NCBI RefSeq assembly: GCF_048268305.1
Contig: NZ_JBLWVT010000008.1
Span: 231,362-295,361 of the forward strand
Reading direction: 5' to 3'
From: Pseudodonghicola sp048268305
GTDB taxonomy: Bacteria > Pseudomonadota > Alphaproteobacteria > Rhodobacterales > Rhodobacteraceae
DNA: 64,000 nucleotides
Shown here piece after piece: positions 1 to 6,908 of this stretch (positions are counted from its first letter, which is position 1; every line of letters starts with the position of its first letter). Made by a program: the position numbers and the translations under genes. The notes beneath the pieces are model-generated. The model was not told where the DNA came from and did not search any database. It saw nothing but the letters and a program-made list of their open reading frames with translations.

Positions 1-948
1 CGAAAGGCGGTCGCGCAGGGATTCACCGGACCCGGCCGCGACGGCCTGCAACCAGGCGGTGGGATTGCGCCAGCTTTCCGTCGCCAGCTTTTGCCCCTTG
101 AGCGTGAGCCGGCCATGGGCGCCGGGGCCGATACCGACGTAATCGCCGTAATGCCAATAGATCAGGTTGTGACGCGATTCCGCCCCGGGGCGCGCATGGT
201 TCGACACCTCATAGGCGGGCAGGCCGGCGGCTTCGCAAATCTCCTGGGTGGCGAAATACATGTCGGCTGCGCTGTCGTCGTCGGGCAGGCCGCGCAGCTT
301 GCCGGCGTTGTAACGATCGCCGAAGGCGGTGCCCTGTTCGATGGTGAGCTGATAGAGTGACAGGTGATCCACCGCCATCGACAGCGCCTCGCGCAGTTCG
401 GCCTGCCAATCGGCGAGGGTTTGATCCTGGCGGGCATAGATCAGATCGAAACTGACCCGGTCGAAACAGTTTCGCGCTATATCGAAGGCGGCGCGCGCCT
501 CGGCCACCGTATGGATGCGACCCAGGCGGCGCAGATCGGCATCGTTCAGCGCCTGCACGCCCATGGAGATCCGATTGACCCCGGCGTCGCGATAGCCGGC
601 AAAGCGACCGGCCTCGACCGAGCCGGGATTGGCCTCGAGCGTGATTTCGATGTCATTGGCAAAGGGCCAGTGGCTGCGCGCGGCCTCGATCACCGCCGCA
701 ACGGTCTCGGGCGCCATCAGGCTGGGGGTGCCGCCACCGAAGAAGATCGCGTTCAGAACCCGACCCGGGGTTTCCTGCGCAGCTCTCTCCAACTCGCTCA
801 GATAGGCTCTGAGCCAGGCGGATTGGTCGATTTCACGTGAAACATGGCTGTTGAAGTCGCAATAGGGGCACTTGGCCTGACAGAAGGGCCAATGCACATA
901 GAGGCCAAAGCCCCCATTGCGCCAGTCTTCAGTTGAAGCAGCCGGCAA
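1..948 (-). CDS. hemW: HemW-like radical SAM protein (C-terminus outside window)
   Basis: HemW proteins are radical SAM, 4Fe-4S proteins related to coproporphyrinogen III dehydrogenase and are thought to act as heme chaperones. Reading leftward, the product begins MPAASTEDWRNGG and soon shows the cluster motif CQAKCPYC (C-x3-C-x2-C) after YVHWPF. FFGGGTPS and a TLEANPGSVE stretch follow, both typical of the family. I chose TTG at 946-948 because GGAGG lies 6 bases upstream and no ATG is available in frame before the iron-sulfur motif. The start lies inside the 3' end of rdgB, so the two overlap by 20 bases and are probably translationally coupled. About 316 codons are visible of an expected 380-400; the rest runs off the left edge. 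Confidence 0.9.
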   Translation of the reverse strand, partial: MPAASTEDWRNGGFGLYVHWPFCQAKCPYCDFNSHVSREIDQSAWLRAYLSELERAAQETPGRVLNAIFFGGGTPSLMAPETVAAVIEAARSHWPFANDIEITLEANPGSVEAGRFAGYRDAGVNRISMGVQALNDADLRRLGRIHTVAEARAAFDIARNCFDRVSFDLIYARQDQTLADWQAELREALSMAVDHLSLYQLTIEQGTAFGDRYNAGKLRGLPDDDSAADMYFATQEICEAAGLPAYEVSNHARPGAESRHNLIYWHYGDYVGIGPGAHGRLTLKGQKLATESWRNPTAWLQAVAAGSGESLRDRLS

Positions 949-1540
949 CGAAGGCCTCCACGGCCTTGGCACGGTGGCTGATCTTGTTCTTCTCGTCGGT
1001 CGACATCTCGGCAAAGGTGATGTCATAGCCTTCCGGGACGAAAATCGGGTCATAGCCATGGCCCTGGGCGCCGCGCATCGGCCAGATCACCTCTCCGGGC
1101 ATCACGCCTTCGAACACCTCGTCATGACCATCGGGCCAGGCCAGAACCAGCGTGCAGCGGAACTGCGCGGTGCGGGGGGAGGGCGCGTTCCTTGCTTCCA
1201 GCTCGTCATGCGTGCGGGTCATCGCCATGACGAAATCGCGGCCGTTCGGGGTTTCCGCCCAGTCGGCGGTATAGACGCCCGGCGCGCCGTCGAGCGCGTC
1301 GATGGTGATGCCGGAATCGTCCGACAGCGCCGGCAGGCCGGTGGCCTTGGCAGCGGCATGCGCCTTGATCCGGGCGTTGCCAACAAAGGTATCCTCGGTT
1401 TCGGCCGGCTCAGGCAGGTTCATCGCCGCCGCGCCGACCACCGTCACCCCCAGGGGAGAGAGGAGGTTTTCCATCTCTTCCAGCTTGCCCTTGTTATGGG
1501 TGGCGACCAACAGCCGCTCGCCGGTGAACTTGCGGGTCAT
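929..1540 (-). CDS. rdgB: RdgB/HAM1 XTP/dITP diphosphatase
   Basis: This house-cleaning pyrophosphatase hydrolyses dITP, dXTP and ITP to monophosphates and keeps deaminated purines out of DNA and RNA. The 203-residue length is normal. Signature segments are ATHNKGKL at residues 13-20 (triphosphate binding), SDDSGITIDAL around 73-83 (metal and base contacts), GYDPIF at 162-167 and SHR at 188-190. The ATG overlaps the rph stop by four bases (ATGA), and its own 3' end overlaps the start of hemW, so rph-rdgB-hemW reads as one leftward operon. Nothing looks degraded. Confidence 0.96.
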   Translation of the reverse strand: MTRKFTGERLLVATHNKGKLEEMENLLSPLGVTVVGAAAMNLPEPAETEDTFVGNARIKAHAAAKATGLPALSDDSGITIDALDGAPGVYTADWAETPNGRDFVMAMTRTHDELEARNAPSPRTAQFRCTLVLAWPDGHDEVFEGVMPGEVIWPMRGAQGHGYDPIFVPEGYDITFAEMSTDEKNKISHRAKAVEAFVAGCFN

Positions 1541-2250
1541 TCGGTGGCGGCCTTCTGTGCGGCGACGAGTTCACCGACGCCCTTTTCCGCCAGGTCGAGC
1601 AGCTCGGTCATCTGCGCCCGGGTGAAGGTAGAGCCTTCGGCGGACATCTGAACCTCGACCAGCCGGCCCGAGCCGGTCATGATGAAGTTGCCGTCAACGC
1701 CGGCCTCGGAATCCTCGGGGTAATCCAGATCCAGCACCGGCTGGCCGGCGTAGATCCCGCAGCTGACCGCGGCGACCGGGTCGATCAGCGGATCGGAGAG
1801 CACATCGCCGGCCTTCATCAGCTTGTTGACCGCCAGGCGAAGCGCTACCCAGCCGCCGGTGATCGAGGCGCAACGAGTGCCGCCATCGGCCTGGATCACA
1901 TCGCAGTCGATGGTGATCTGACGTTCCCCGAGCGCGACGCGATCGACGCCGGCGCGCAGTGCCCGGCCGATCAGCCGCTGGATTTCCACGGTGCGCCCGC
2001 CCTGTTTTCCGGTCGCCGCTTCGCGCCGCATCCGGGTATTGGTCGAACGCGGCAGCATGCCGTATTCCGCCGTCACCCAGCCGAGGCCCGAGCCCTTGAT
2101 GAAGGGCGGCACGCGCTCCTCGAGTGTGGCGGTGCACAGGACGTGGGTATCCCCCATCCGGATCAGGCAGGAGCCCTCGGCGTGTTTTGTCACACCCGTC
2201 TCGATTGAAACCGGGCGCAGTTCGCTTAAATCTCGTCCAGAGGGTCGCAT
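1537..2250 (-). CDS. rph: Ribonuclease PH
   Basis: RNase PH is a phosphorolytic 3'-5' exoribonuclease that trims tRNA precursors. The 237-residue product starting MRPSGRDLSELRPV matches the usual length. RLIGRALRAGVD and ITIDCDVIQADGGTR are characteristic of the RNase PH fold and its phosphate site. An in-frame upstream GTG/TTG region would add about 59 residues, but that extension runs through the promoter region of hrcA and has no family resemblance. The ATG at 2248-2250 follows AAAGGAA with good spacing. First gene of the rph-rdgB-hemW operon, divergent from hrcA, an order common in alphaproteobacteria. Confidence 0.95.
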   Translation of the reverse strand: MRPSGRDLSELRPVSIETGVTKHAEGSCLIRMGDTHVLCTATLEERVPPFIKGSGLGWVTAEYGMLPRSTNTRMRREAATGKQGGRTVEIQRLIGRALRAGVDRVALGERQITIDCDVIQADGGTRCASITGGWVALRLAVNKLMKAGDVLSDPLIDPVAAVSCGIYAGQPVLDLDYPEDSEAGVDGNFIMTGSGRLVEVQMSAEGSTFTRAQMTELLDLAEKGVGELVAAQKAATE

Positions 2251-2276
2251 GGGAATTCCTTTGTTAGCCACGCTGG

Positions 2277-2305
2277 GGATAGCGCCCGGCAGGGCGGGGA
2301 TGCAA
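2277..2305 (-). promoter_or_regulatory. Candidate sigma-70 promoter of rph operon
   Basis: Reading leftward, TTGCAT (2305-2300) is separated by 17 bases from CTATCC (2282-2277), about 27 bases ahead of the rph start. The spacing is ideal but the -10 is only a partial match. Prediction from sequence only. Confidence 0.4.
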
Positions 2306-2343
2306 GCCCGATTGACCCATGCCCGATTGACCCGTGATTGACC
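2306..2343. repeat. 15-bp tandem repeat in rph-hrcA intergenic region
   Basis: GCCCGATTGACCCAT (2306-2320) is followed at once by GCCCGATTGACCCGT (2321-2335) and then by a partial unit, GATTGACC (2336-2343). The last unit supplies the TTGACC of the putative hrcA promoter. The repeat could be an operator or simple slippage. It does not resemble the CIRCE element bound by HrcA. Confidence 0.6.
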
Positions 2344-2365
2344 TTCGTGGTCTGTGGTCCATAAG
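2338..2365 (+). promoter_or_regulatory. Candidate promoter of hrcA-grpE
   Basis: TTGACC (2338-2343) and CATAAG (2360-2365) are spaced 16 bases apart, 25 bases before the preferred hrcA start. The -10 keeps only the ATAA core. I tested it against the alphaproteobacterial RpoH form and it fits poorly, so a housekeeping promoter is more likely. Confidence 0.35.
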
Positions 2366-2389
2366 GACACACCGCTAAGGGTGATGCAA

Positions 2390-3457
2390 ATGACGGATGC
2401 GATAAGATTGCTGGAGGAACTGAACAACCGGTCGAGAGAGGTCTTCCGGCTGGTGGTCGAAGCCTATCTGGACAGTGGCGAGCCGGTGGGCAGCCGCACC
2501 CTGACCCGCAGCCTCAGCGAGAAGGTCAGCGCCGCGACGATCCGCAACGTGATGCAGGATCTGGAGTTTCTCGGGCTCTTGGGCAGCCCGCATGTCAGCG
2601 CCGGACGGGTGCCGACGCAGATGGGGCTGCGGATGTTCGTCGATGGGTTCCTCGAGGTGCGCGATTTGAACCCGTCGGATCGCGAAAAGATCGACGCGAC
2701 CCTGAGCACGAGCAATTCCACCGATGTCGGCGGCATGCTGGACCGGGTCGGCGCGGCGCTGTCAGGGGTGACCCATGGCGCCTCTCTGGTGCTGGCGCCG
2801 AAGCATGAGGCCGAGATCCGCCATATCGAGTTCGTCTCGCTGGCGCCGGATCGGGCGCTGGTGGTTCTGGTGCTGGCCGATGGCCATGTCGAGAACCGGC
2901 TGTTCACCCCGCCGCCGGGGCAGACGCCGAGTTCGATGCGAGAGGCGACCAATTTCCTCAACACCTTGATGGAGGGGCGGACCCTGAGCGAGGCGCGAGA
3001 GGTGATCCGCACCGAGATCGCGGTTCGGCGTCAGGAGATCGACAGCCTGGCCCGGGTGATGGTGGAGAGCGGTCTCGCCGTTTGGGACGAGACCGAGGGT
3101 GATTCGGCCCGGCTGATCGTGCGGGGGCGGTCGAATCTTCTGGCGGAAGACGGCTTTGGCGAGGAGCTGGAGCGGATCAGAACGCTGTTCGACGACCTGG
3201 AGCGCAAACGCGATATCGAGCAGTTCCTGGATCTCACCGAAGAGGGCGAGGGGGTACGGATCTTTATCGGGTCCGAGAATAAACTTTTCTCACTTTCGGG
3301 TTCCTCTTTGGTGGTGTCTCCTTATATGAACGCTGATCGAAAAATCATTGGCGCGGTGGGGGTGATTGGTCCCACCCGTCTGAATTACGGACGTATTGTT
3401 CCCATCGTGGACTATACGGCACAGCTAGTCGGCAAGATGATCTCCGACCGGAGTTAG
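2390..3457 (+). CDS. hrcA: Heat-inducible transcription repressor HrcA
   Basis: HrcA represses groESL-type heat-shock operons by binding CIRCE operators, and its activity is tuned by GroEL. The N-terminal winged helix includes GEPVGSRTLTR and SAATIRNVMQDLEFLG (roughly residues 25-65), with the conserved HVSAGRVPT just after. The GAF-like and C-terminal parts follow, ending in GPTRLNYGRIVPIVDY, a strongly conserved HrcA tail. I chose ATG at 2390 (355 residues) because AAGGGTG sits 6-8 bases upstream. ATG at 2384 and GTG at 2354 are also in frame. grpE follows after 9 bases, so HrcA and GrpE are co-expressed. Confidence 0.94.
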   Translation: MTDAIRLLEELNNRSREVFRLVVEAYLDSGEPVGSRTLTRSLSEKVSAATIRNVMQDLEFLGLLGSPHVSAGRVPTQMGLRMFVDGFLEVRDLNPSDREKIDATLSTSNSTDVGGMLDRVGAALSGVTHGASLVLAPKHEAEIRHIEFVSLAPDRALVVLVLADGHVENRLFTPPPGQTPSSMREATNFLNTLMEGRTLSEAREVIRTEIAVRRQEIDSLARVMVESGLAVWDETEGDSARLIVRGRSNLLAEDGFGEELERIRTLFDDLERKRDIEQFLDLTEEGEGVRIFIGSENKLFSLSGSSLVVSPYMNADRKIIGAVGVIGPTRLNYGRIVPIVDYTAQLVGKMISDRS

Positions 3458-3466
3458 AGGTGAAAC

Positions 3467-4030
3467 ATGGCAGAGCCCAAGAACGACGATTTTCTCGATG
3501 ATATCGAAGCCGCGGAGGCCGAAGAGCTTGCGGAAGAGATGGCCGAGATCGACGCCGATATGGCCGAAATTGATGCCCTGCGGGCAGAGCGCGACGAGCT
3601 GCGCGACAAATTCATGCGGGCGCTGGCGGATGCGGAAAACGCCCGCAAGCGCGCCGACAAGCAACGCCGCGAGGGCGAGCAATACGGCGGGTCCAAGCTC
3701 GCCCGCGATATGCTGCCGGTCTATGACAACATGAAGCGTGCCCTGGAAGTGGTGAGCGAGGAGCAACGCGAAGCCTCGACCGCGTTGATCGAGGGGATCG
3801 AGCTGACGATGCGCGAGCTGTTGAACGTGTTCAAGAAGCACGGGATCGAGCTGATCGCGCCGCAGGTGGGCGAGCGGTTCGATCCGCAGGTGCATCAGGC
3901 GATGTTCGAGGCGCCGGTTCCCGGCACCAAGGCCGGCGACATCATCCAGGTGGCGGCCGAGGGCTTCATGTTGCACGATCGTCTGCTGCGCCCGGCGCAG
4001 GTCGGCGTATCGTCCAACCCCGGCGCCTGA
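3467..4030 (+). CDS. grpE: Nucleotide exchange factor GrpE
   Basis: GrpE releases ADP from DnaK in the DnaK-DnaJ-GrpE chaperone cycle. The 187-residue protein has a very acidic N-terminus, a long helical coiled-coil part (about residues 20-80, with RDKFMRALADAENARKRADK-like heptads) and a C-terminal beta domain with the conserved HQAMFEAP and GFMLHDRLLRPAQVGVS. AGAGGTGAAAC before the ATG is a usable ribosome site. It forms an operon with hrcA and is followed by a strong hairpin terminator. Its partners dnaK and dnaJ lie 52 kb away in this window. Confidence 0.96.
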   Translation: MAEPKNDDFLDDIEAAEAEELAEEMAEIDADMAEIDALRAERDELRDKFMRALADAENARKRADKQRREGEQYGGSKLARDMLPVYDNMKRALEVVSEEQREASTALIEGIELTMRELLNVFKKHGIELIAPQVGERFDPQVHQAMFEAPVPGTKAGDIIQVAAEGFMLHDRLLRPAQVGVSSNPGA

Positions 4031-4036
4031 GGTCGA

Positions 4037-4090
4037 ACGCGCCCCTGCGGGGCGCGTGCCTCCGGCGGGGATATTTGAAGCTAGAAAAAG
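4037..4090 (+). repeat. Intergenic hairpin repeat, family A copy 1
   Basis: A perfect stem, ACGCGCCCC / GGGGCGCGT with loop TGC, is followed by a conserved tail (4058-4090) that starts TGCCTCCGGCGGGGATATTT and ends GCTAGAAAAAG. The same stem and tail occur inverted at 10388-10440. Such stem-plus-tail modules recur between genes in Rhodobacteraceae as far as I recall. Their function here is unknown; this copy follows grpE and may help 3'-end formation. Confidence 0.75.
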
Positions 4091-4097
4091 ACCAGGT

Positions 4098-4124
4098 GAG
4101 GCGCCCCCACGGGGCGCCTCTTTC
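4098..4124 (+). terminator. Rho-independent terminator after grpE
   Basis: GAGGCGCCCC (4098-4107), loop CAC, then GGGGCGCCTC (4111-4120), a perfect 10-bp stem followed by TTTCGT. It lies between the convergent ends of grpE and mutS. The T-tract is short but on the grpE strand. Confidence 0.75.
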
Positions 4125-4127
4125 GTA

Positions 4128-6773
4128 TCAGCCATTGTCCTGGGCGGTCTGTTTCAGCCGATAGAGCAGGTCGAGCGCTTCGCGTGGCGAGAGATCGTCG
4201 GGGTGGAGGGCCTGCAGCATCTCCTCGACGGCGGAGGGTTTGGCAGGGGCGGCTGGCGGGGGCGGCGGCGCGGCGGCGAAGAGTGGCAGGTCGTCGATCA
4301 GCGCCTTGGGCTTGGCCGCGCCTTCGCGGTCGCCTTTCTCGAGCGCATCGAGCACCACCCGGGCGCGGGCGACGACCGAGGCGGGCAGCCCGGCGAGCTG
4401 TGCCACCTGCACCCCATAGGAGCGGTCGGCGGCGCCCTTGATCACCTCGTGGAGGAAGATCACCTCACCCTCCCATTCGCGGACGGCGACGGTGGCGTTC
4501 TCGACGCCTTTGAGCTTGCCGGCAAGCTGGGTCAGCTCGTGGTAATGGGTGGCGAAGAGGGCGCGGCACCCATTGACGTCATGCAGATGCTCCAGTGTTG
4601 CCCAGGCGATGGAGAGCCCGTCATAGGTGGCGGTGCCACGGCCGATCTCGTCGAGGATCACCAGGGCGCGATCATCGGCCTGGTTCAGGATGGCGGCGGT
4701 TTCGACCATTTCGACCATGAAGGTCGACCGGCCCCGCGCCAGATCGTCCGAGGCGCCGACACGGCTGAAGATCTGGCTGACCAGGCCGATATGGGCGGCA
4801 TCCGCCGGCACATAGCTGCCGATCTGGGCGAGGAGGGCGATCAGCGCGTTCTGCCGCAGGAAGGTCGACTTACCGGCCATGTTCGGCCCGGTCAGCAGCC
4901 AGATGGCGGCGCCGTCTTCGGCGGAAAGGTCGCAGTCATTGGCGACGAACCCGCCCTGTCCCTGCTGGCGCAGGGCCTGTTCCACCACCGGATGGCGGCC
5001 ACCCTCGATCTCGAAGGCGCGGGAGGTGTCGATGCGCGGCCGGGTCCAGCCCTCGGCGCGGGCCAGATCGGCGAGGCTGGTGGCGAGATCGAGTTCGGCC
5101 AGACCCCGGGCGGCGGCGTTGAGCTCCGGCGCAAGCGCCAGAATAGCGTCTGAAAGCCCTTGATAGAGCCGCTTTTCAATCTCCAGCGCCAGGTTGCCGG
5201 CATTCAGGATGCGGGTTTCCAGCTCTGACAGCTCCACGGTGGTGAAGCGGATCTGGTTCGCCGTGGTCTGGCGGTGGATATAGGTTTCCGACAGGGGCGC
5301 GGCCAACATCTTGGTCGCGTGGGTGGTGGTGGTCTCGATGAAATAGCCCAGCACGTTGTTGTGCTTGATCTTCAGCGAGGAGATGCCGGTGTGGTCGGTA
5401 TAGGTCTTCTGCAGTCGGGCGATGACCGATCGCCCCTCGTCCCGCAGGGTGCGGACCTCATCCAGTTCGGTGTCATAGCCTTCGGCGATGAAGCCGCCGT
5501 CGCGGGCCAGAAGCGGCGGCTCGGCGATCAAGGCGGCTTCTAACAAGGCGGAAAGATCATCAAACCCGGTGAGCGCGGCAATCGCATCGCGCAGGTGGTC
5601 GGGCAGATCGCGGGTATCGCAGGCCTCGGCAATCTCGGCCGCCTGACCCAGGGCGTTGCGGATCGCGGCCAGGTCGCGCGGCCCGCCGCGCTCGAGCGAC
5701 AGGCGGGAGAGGGCGCGGTCCATATCCGGGGTTTTGCGCAGCCGGTCGCGCAGGTCGGCGGCAAAGAGGCTGTCGTCGACGAAACGGCTGATGGCCTCCT
5801 GCCGGGCGTGGATGGTGGCCAGATCGCGGCTGGGACTGGACAGCCGCTGTTCCAGCAGCCGGGCGCCGCCGGGGGTTACGGTGCGATCCATCACCGCCAG
5901 CAGCGATCCGGCACGCCCGCCCGACAGGCTGCGCGTCAGTTCCAGGTTGCGGCGGGTGGCGGCGTCGATCTGGACGATCCGTTCCTGCGCCTCGCGTACC
6001 GGGGTTTGCAGCAGCGGCAGTTTGCCCTTCTGGGTGATCTCGAGATAGTCGATCAGCGCGCCCATGGCCGAAAGCTCGACGCGGCTGAAGGTGCCGAAAG
6101 CCTCGGGCGTGTTGACGCCGTAAAGCGCGCAGATGCGTTTTTCGGCGGCGCCACTGTCAAAGCTGGCGCGGGCCAGCGGTGTCATCGAGATGCCCAGATC
6201 CGAGACCAACCCGTGCTTTTCCTGCTCCAGCGTCTCGGGCAGGATCAGTTCCGAAGGCGCCAGTCGCGCCAGTTCCGGCGACAGCCGCACCGGGGTGATC
6301 GGCATCACGTGAAAATCCCCGGTCGAGATATCGGCCCAGGCCAGCGCCGCCTGATCGCGGATTTCCGCATAGGCGGCGAGGAAGTTGTTCCGCCGCGCCT
6401 CGAGCAGGGAATCCTCGGTCAGCGTGCCAGGGGTGACCAGACGCACCACGTCGCGGTGGACCACCGATTTCGCGCCGCGCTTCTTCGCCTCGGCCGGGCT
6501 TTCCATCTGTTCGCAGACCGCCACGCGAAAGCCCTTGCGGATCAAGGTCAGCAGATAGCCCTCAGCGGCATGAACTGGCACGCCGCACATCGGGATATCG
6601 TCGCCCGCGTGCTTGCCGCGTTTGGTCAGGGCGATATCCAGCGCCTCGGATGCAGCCACGGCATCGTCGAAGAACATCTCGTAGAAATCGCCCATGCGGT
6701 AGAACAGCAATGCGTCGGCGTGCTGGTTCTTGATGTCGAGATATTGCGCCATCATGGGCGTGACGGTGGTCAA
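4128..6773 (-). CDS. mutS: DNA mismatch repair protein MutS
   Basis: MutS recognises mispairs and recruits MutL. The product has 881 residues, the usual size. The mismatch-binding domain comes first (LLFYRMGDFYEMFFDDA, the Phe-x-Glu wedge region), then connector, lever and clamp, and then the ABC-type ATPase with Walker A TGPNMAGKST (about residue 620), the Walker B DEIGRGT and FATHYHELT. The C-terminal HPDDLSPREALDLLYRLK helix is also typical. I accept TTG at 6771-6773 because GGAGG stands 6 bases upstream and it keeps the conserved VTPMMAQYL in register; the ATG at 6755 has no ribosome site. It is convergent with grpE and divergent from maeB. Confidence 0.96.
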   Translation of the reverse strand: MTTVTPMMAQYLDIKNQHADALLFYRMGDFYEMFFDDAVAASEALDIALTKRGKHAGDDIPMCGVPVHAAEGYLLTLIRKGFRVAVCEQMESPAEAKKRGAKSVVHRDVVRLVTPGTLTEDSLLEARRNNFLAAYAEIRDQAALAWADISTGDFHVMPITPVRLSPELARLAPSELILPETLEQEKHGLVSDLGISMTPLARASFDSGAAEKRICALYGVNTPEAFGTFSRVELSAMGALIDYLEITQKGKLPLLQTPVREAQERIVQIDAATRRNLELTRSLSGGRAGSLLAVMDRTVTPGGARLLEQRLSSPSRDLATIHARQEAISRFVDDSLFAADLRDRLRKTPDMDRALSRLSLERGGPRDLAAIRNALGQAAEIAEACDTRDLPDHLRDAIAALTGFDDLSALLEAALIAEPPLLARDGGFIAEGYDTELDEVRTLRDEGRSVIARLQKTYTDHTGISSLKIKHNNVLGYFIETTTTHATKMLAAPLSETYIHRQTTANQIRFTTVELSELETRILNAGNLALEIEKRLYQGLSDAILALAPELNAAARGLAELDLATSLADLARAEGWTRPRIDTSRAFEIEGGRHPVVEQALRQQGQGGFVANDCDLSAEDGAAIWLLTGPNMAGKSTFLRQNALIALLAQIGSYVPADAAHIGLVSQIFSRVGASDDLARGRSTFMVEMVETAAILNQADDRALVILDEIGRGTATYDGLSIAWATLEHLHDVNGCRALFATHYHELTQLAGKLKGVENATVAVREWEGEVIFLHEVIKGAADRSYGVQVAQLAGLPASVVARARVVLDALEKGDREGAAKPKALIDDLPLFAAAPPPPPAAPAKPSAVEEMLQALHPDDLSPREALDLLYRLKQTAQDNG

Positions 6774-6850
6774 GGCGGGCCTCCGGGGGTTGGGATGCAG
6801 GCGACCTTACAAATGCGGCCCGGGGGGCGAAAGGCGAAAACGCATTGGCG

Positions 6851-6879
6851 TTGAGATGCCTGTTGCGCTGGGATAAGAG
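6851..6879 (+). promoter_or_regulatory. Candidate promoter of maeB
   Basis: TTGAGA (6851-6856), 17-base spacer, TAAGAG (6874-6879), 30 bases before the maeB start. It lies in the mutS-maeB divergent gap. Prediction only. Confidence 0.4.
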
Positions 6880-6908
6880 GGCCAGACCGACCGAGGAGAC
6901 AGTCAGCC

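Noticed and set aside
2251..2389. CIRCE operator (TTAGCACTC-N9-GAGTGCTAA) for HrcA autoregulation
   Set aside because: Searched here and before dnaK; no match was seen on either strand.
2251..2427. 59-residue extension of Rph
   Set aside because: Crosses both promoters and the tandem repeat, and gives a length foreign to the family.
4056..6854. Two long frames antisense to mutS
   Set aside because: Shadows of mutS. Gly/Arg-rich composition and no conserved domain.
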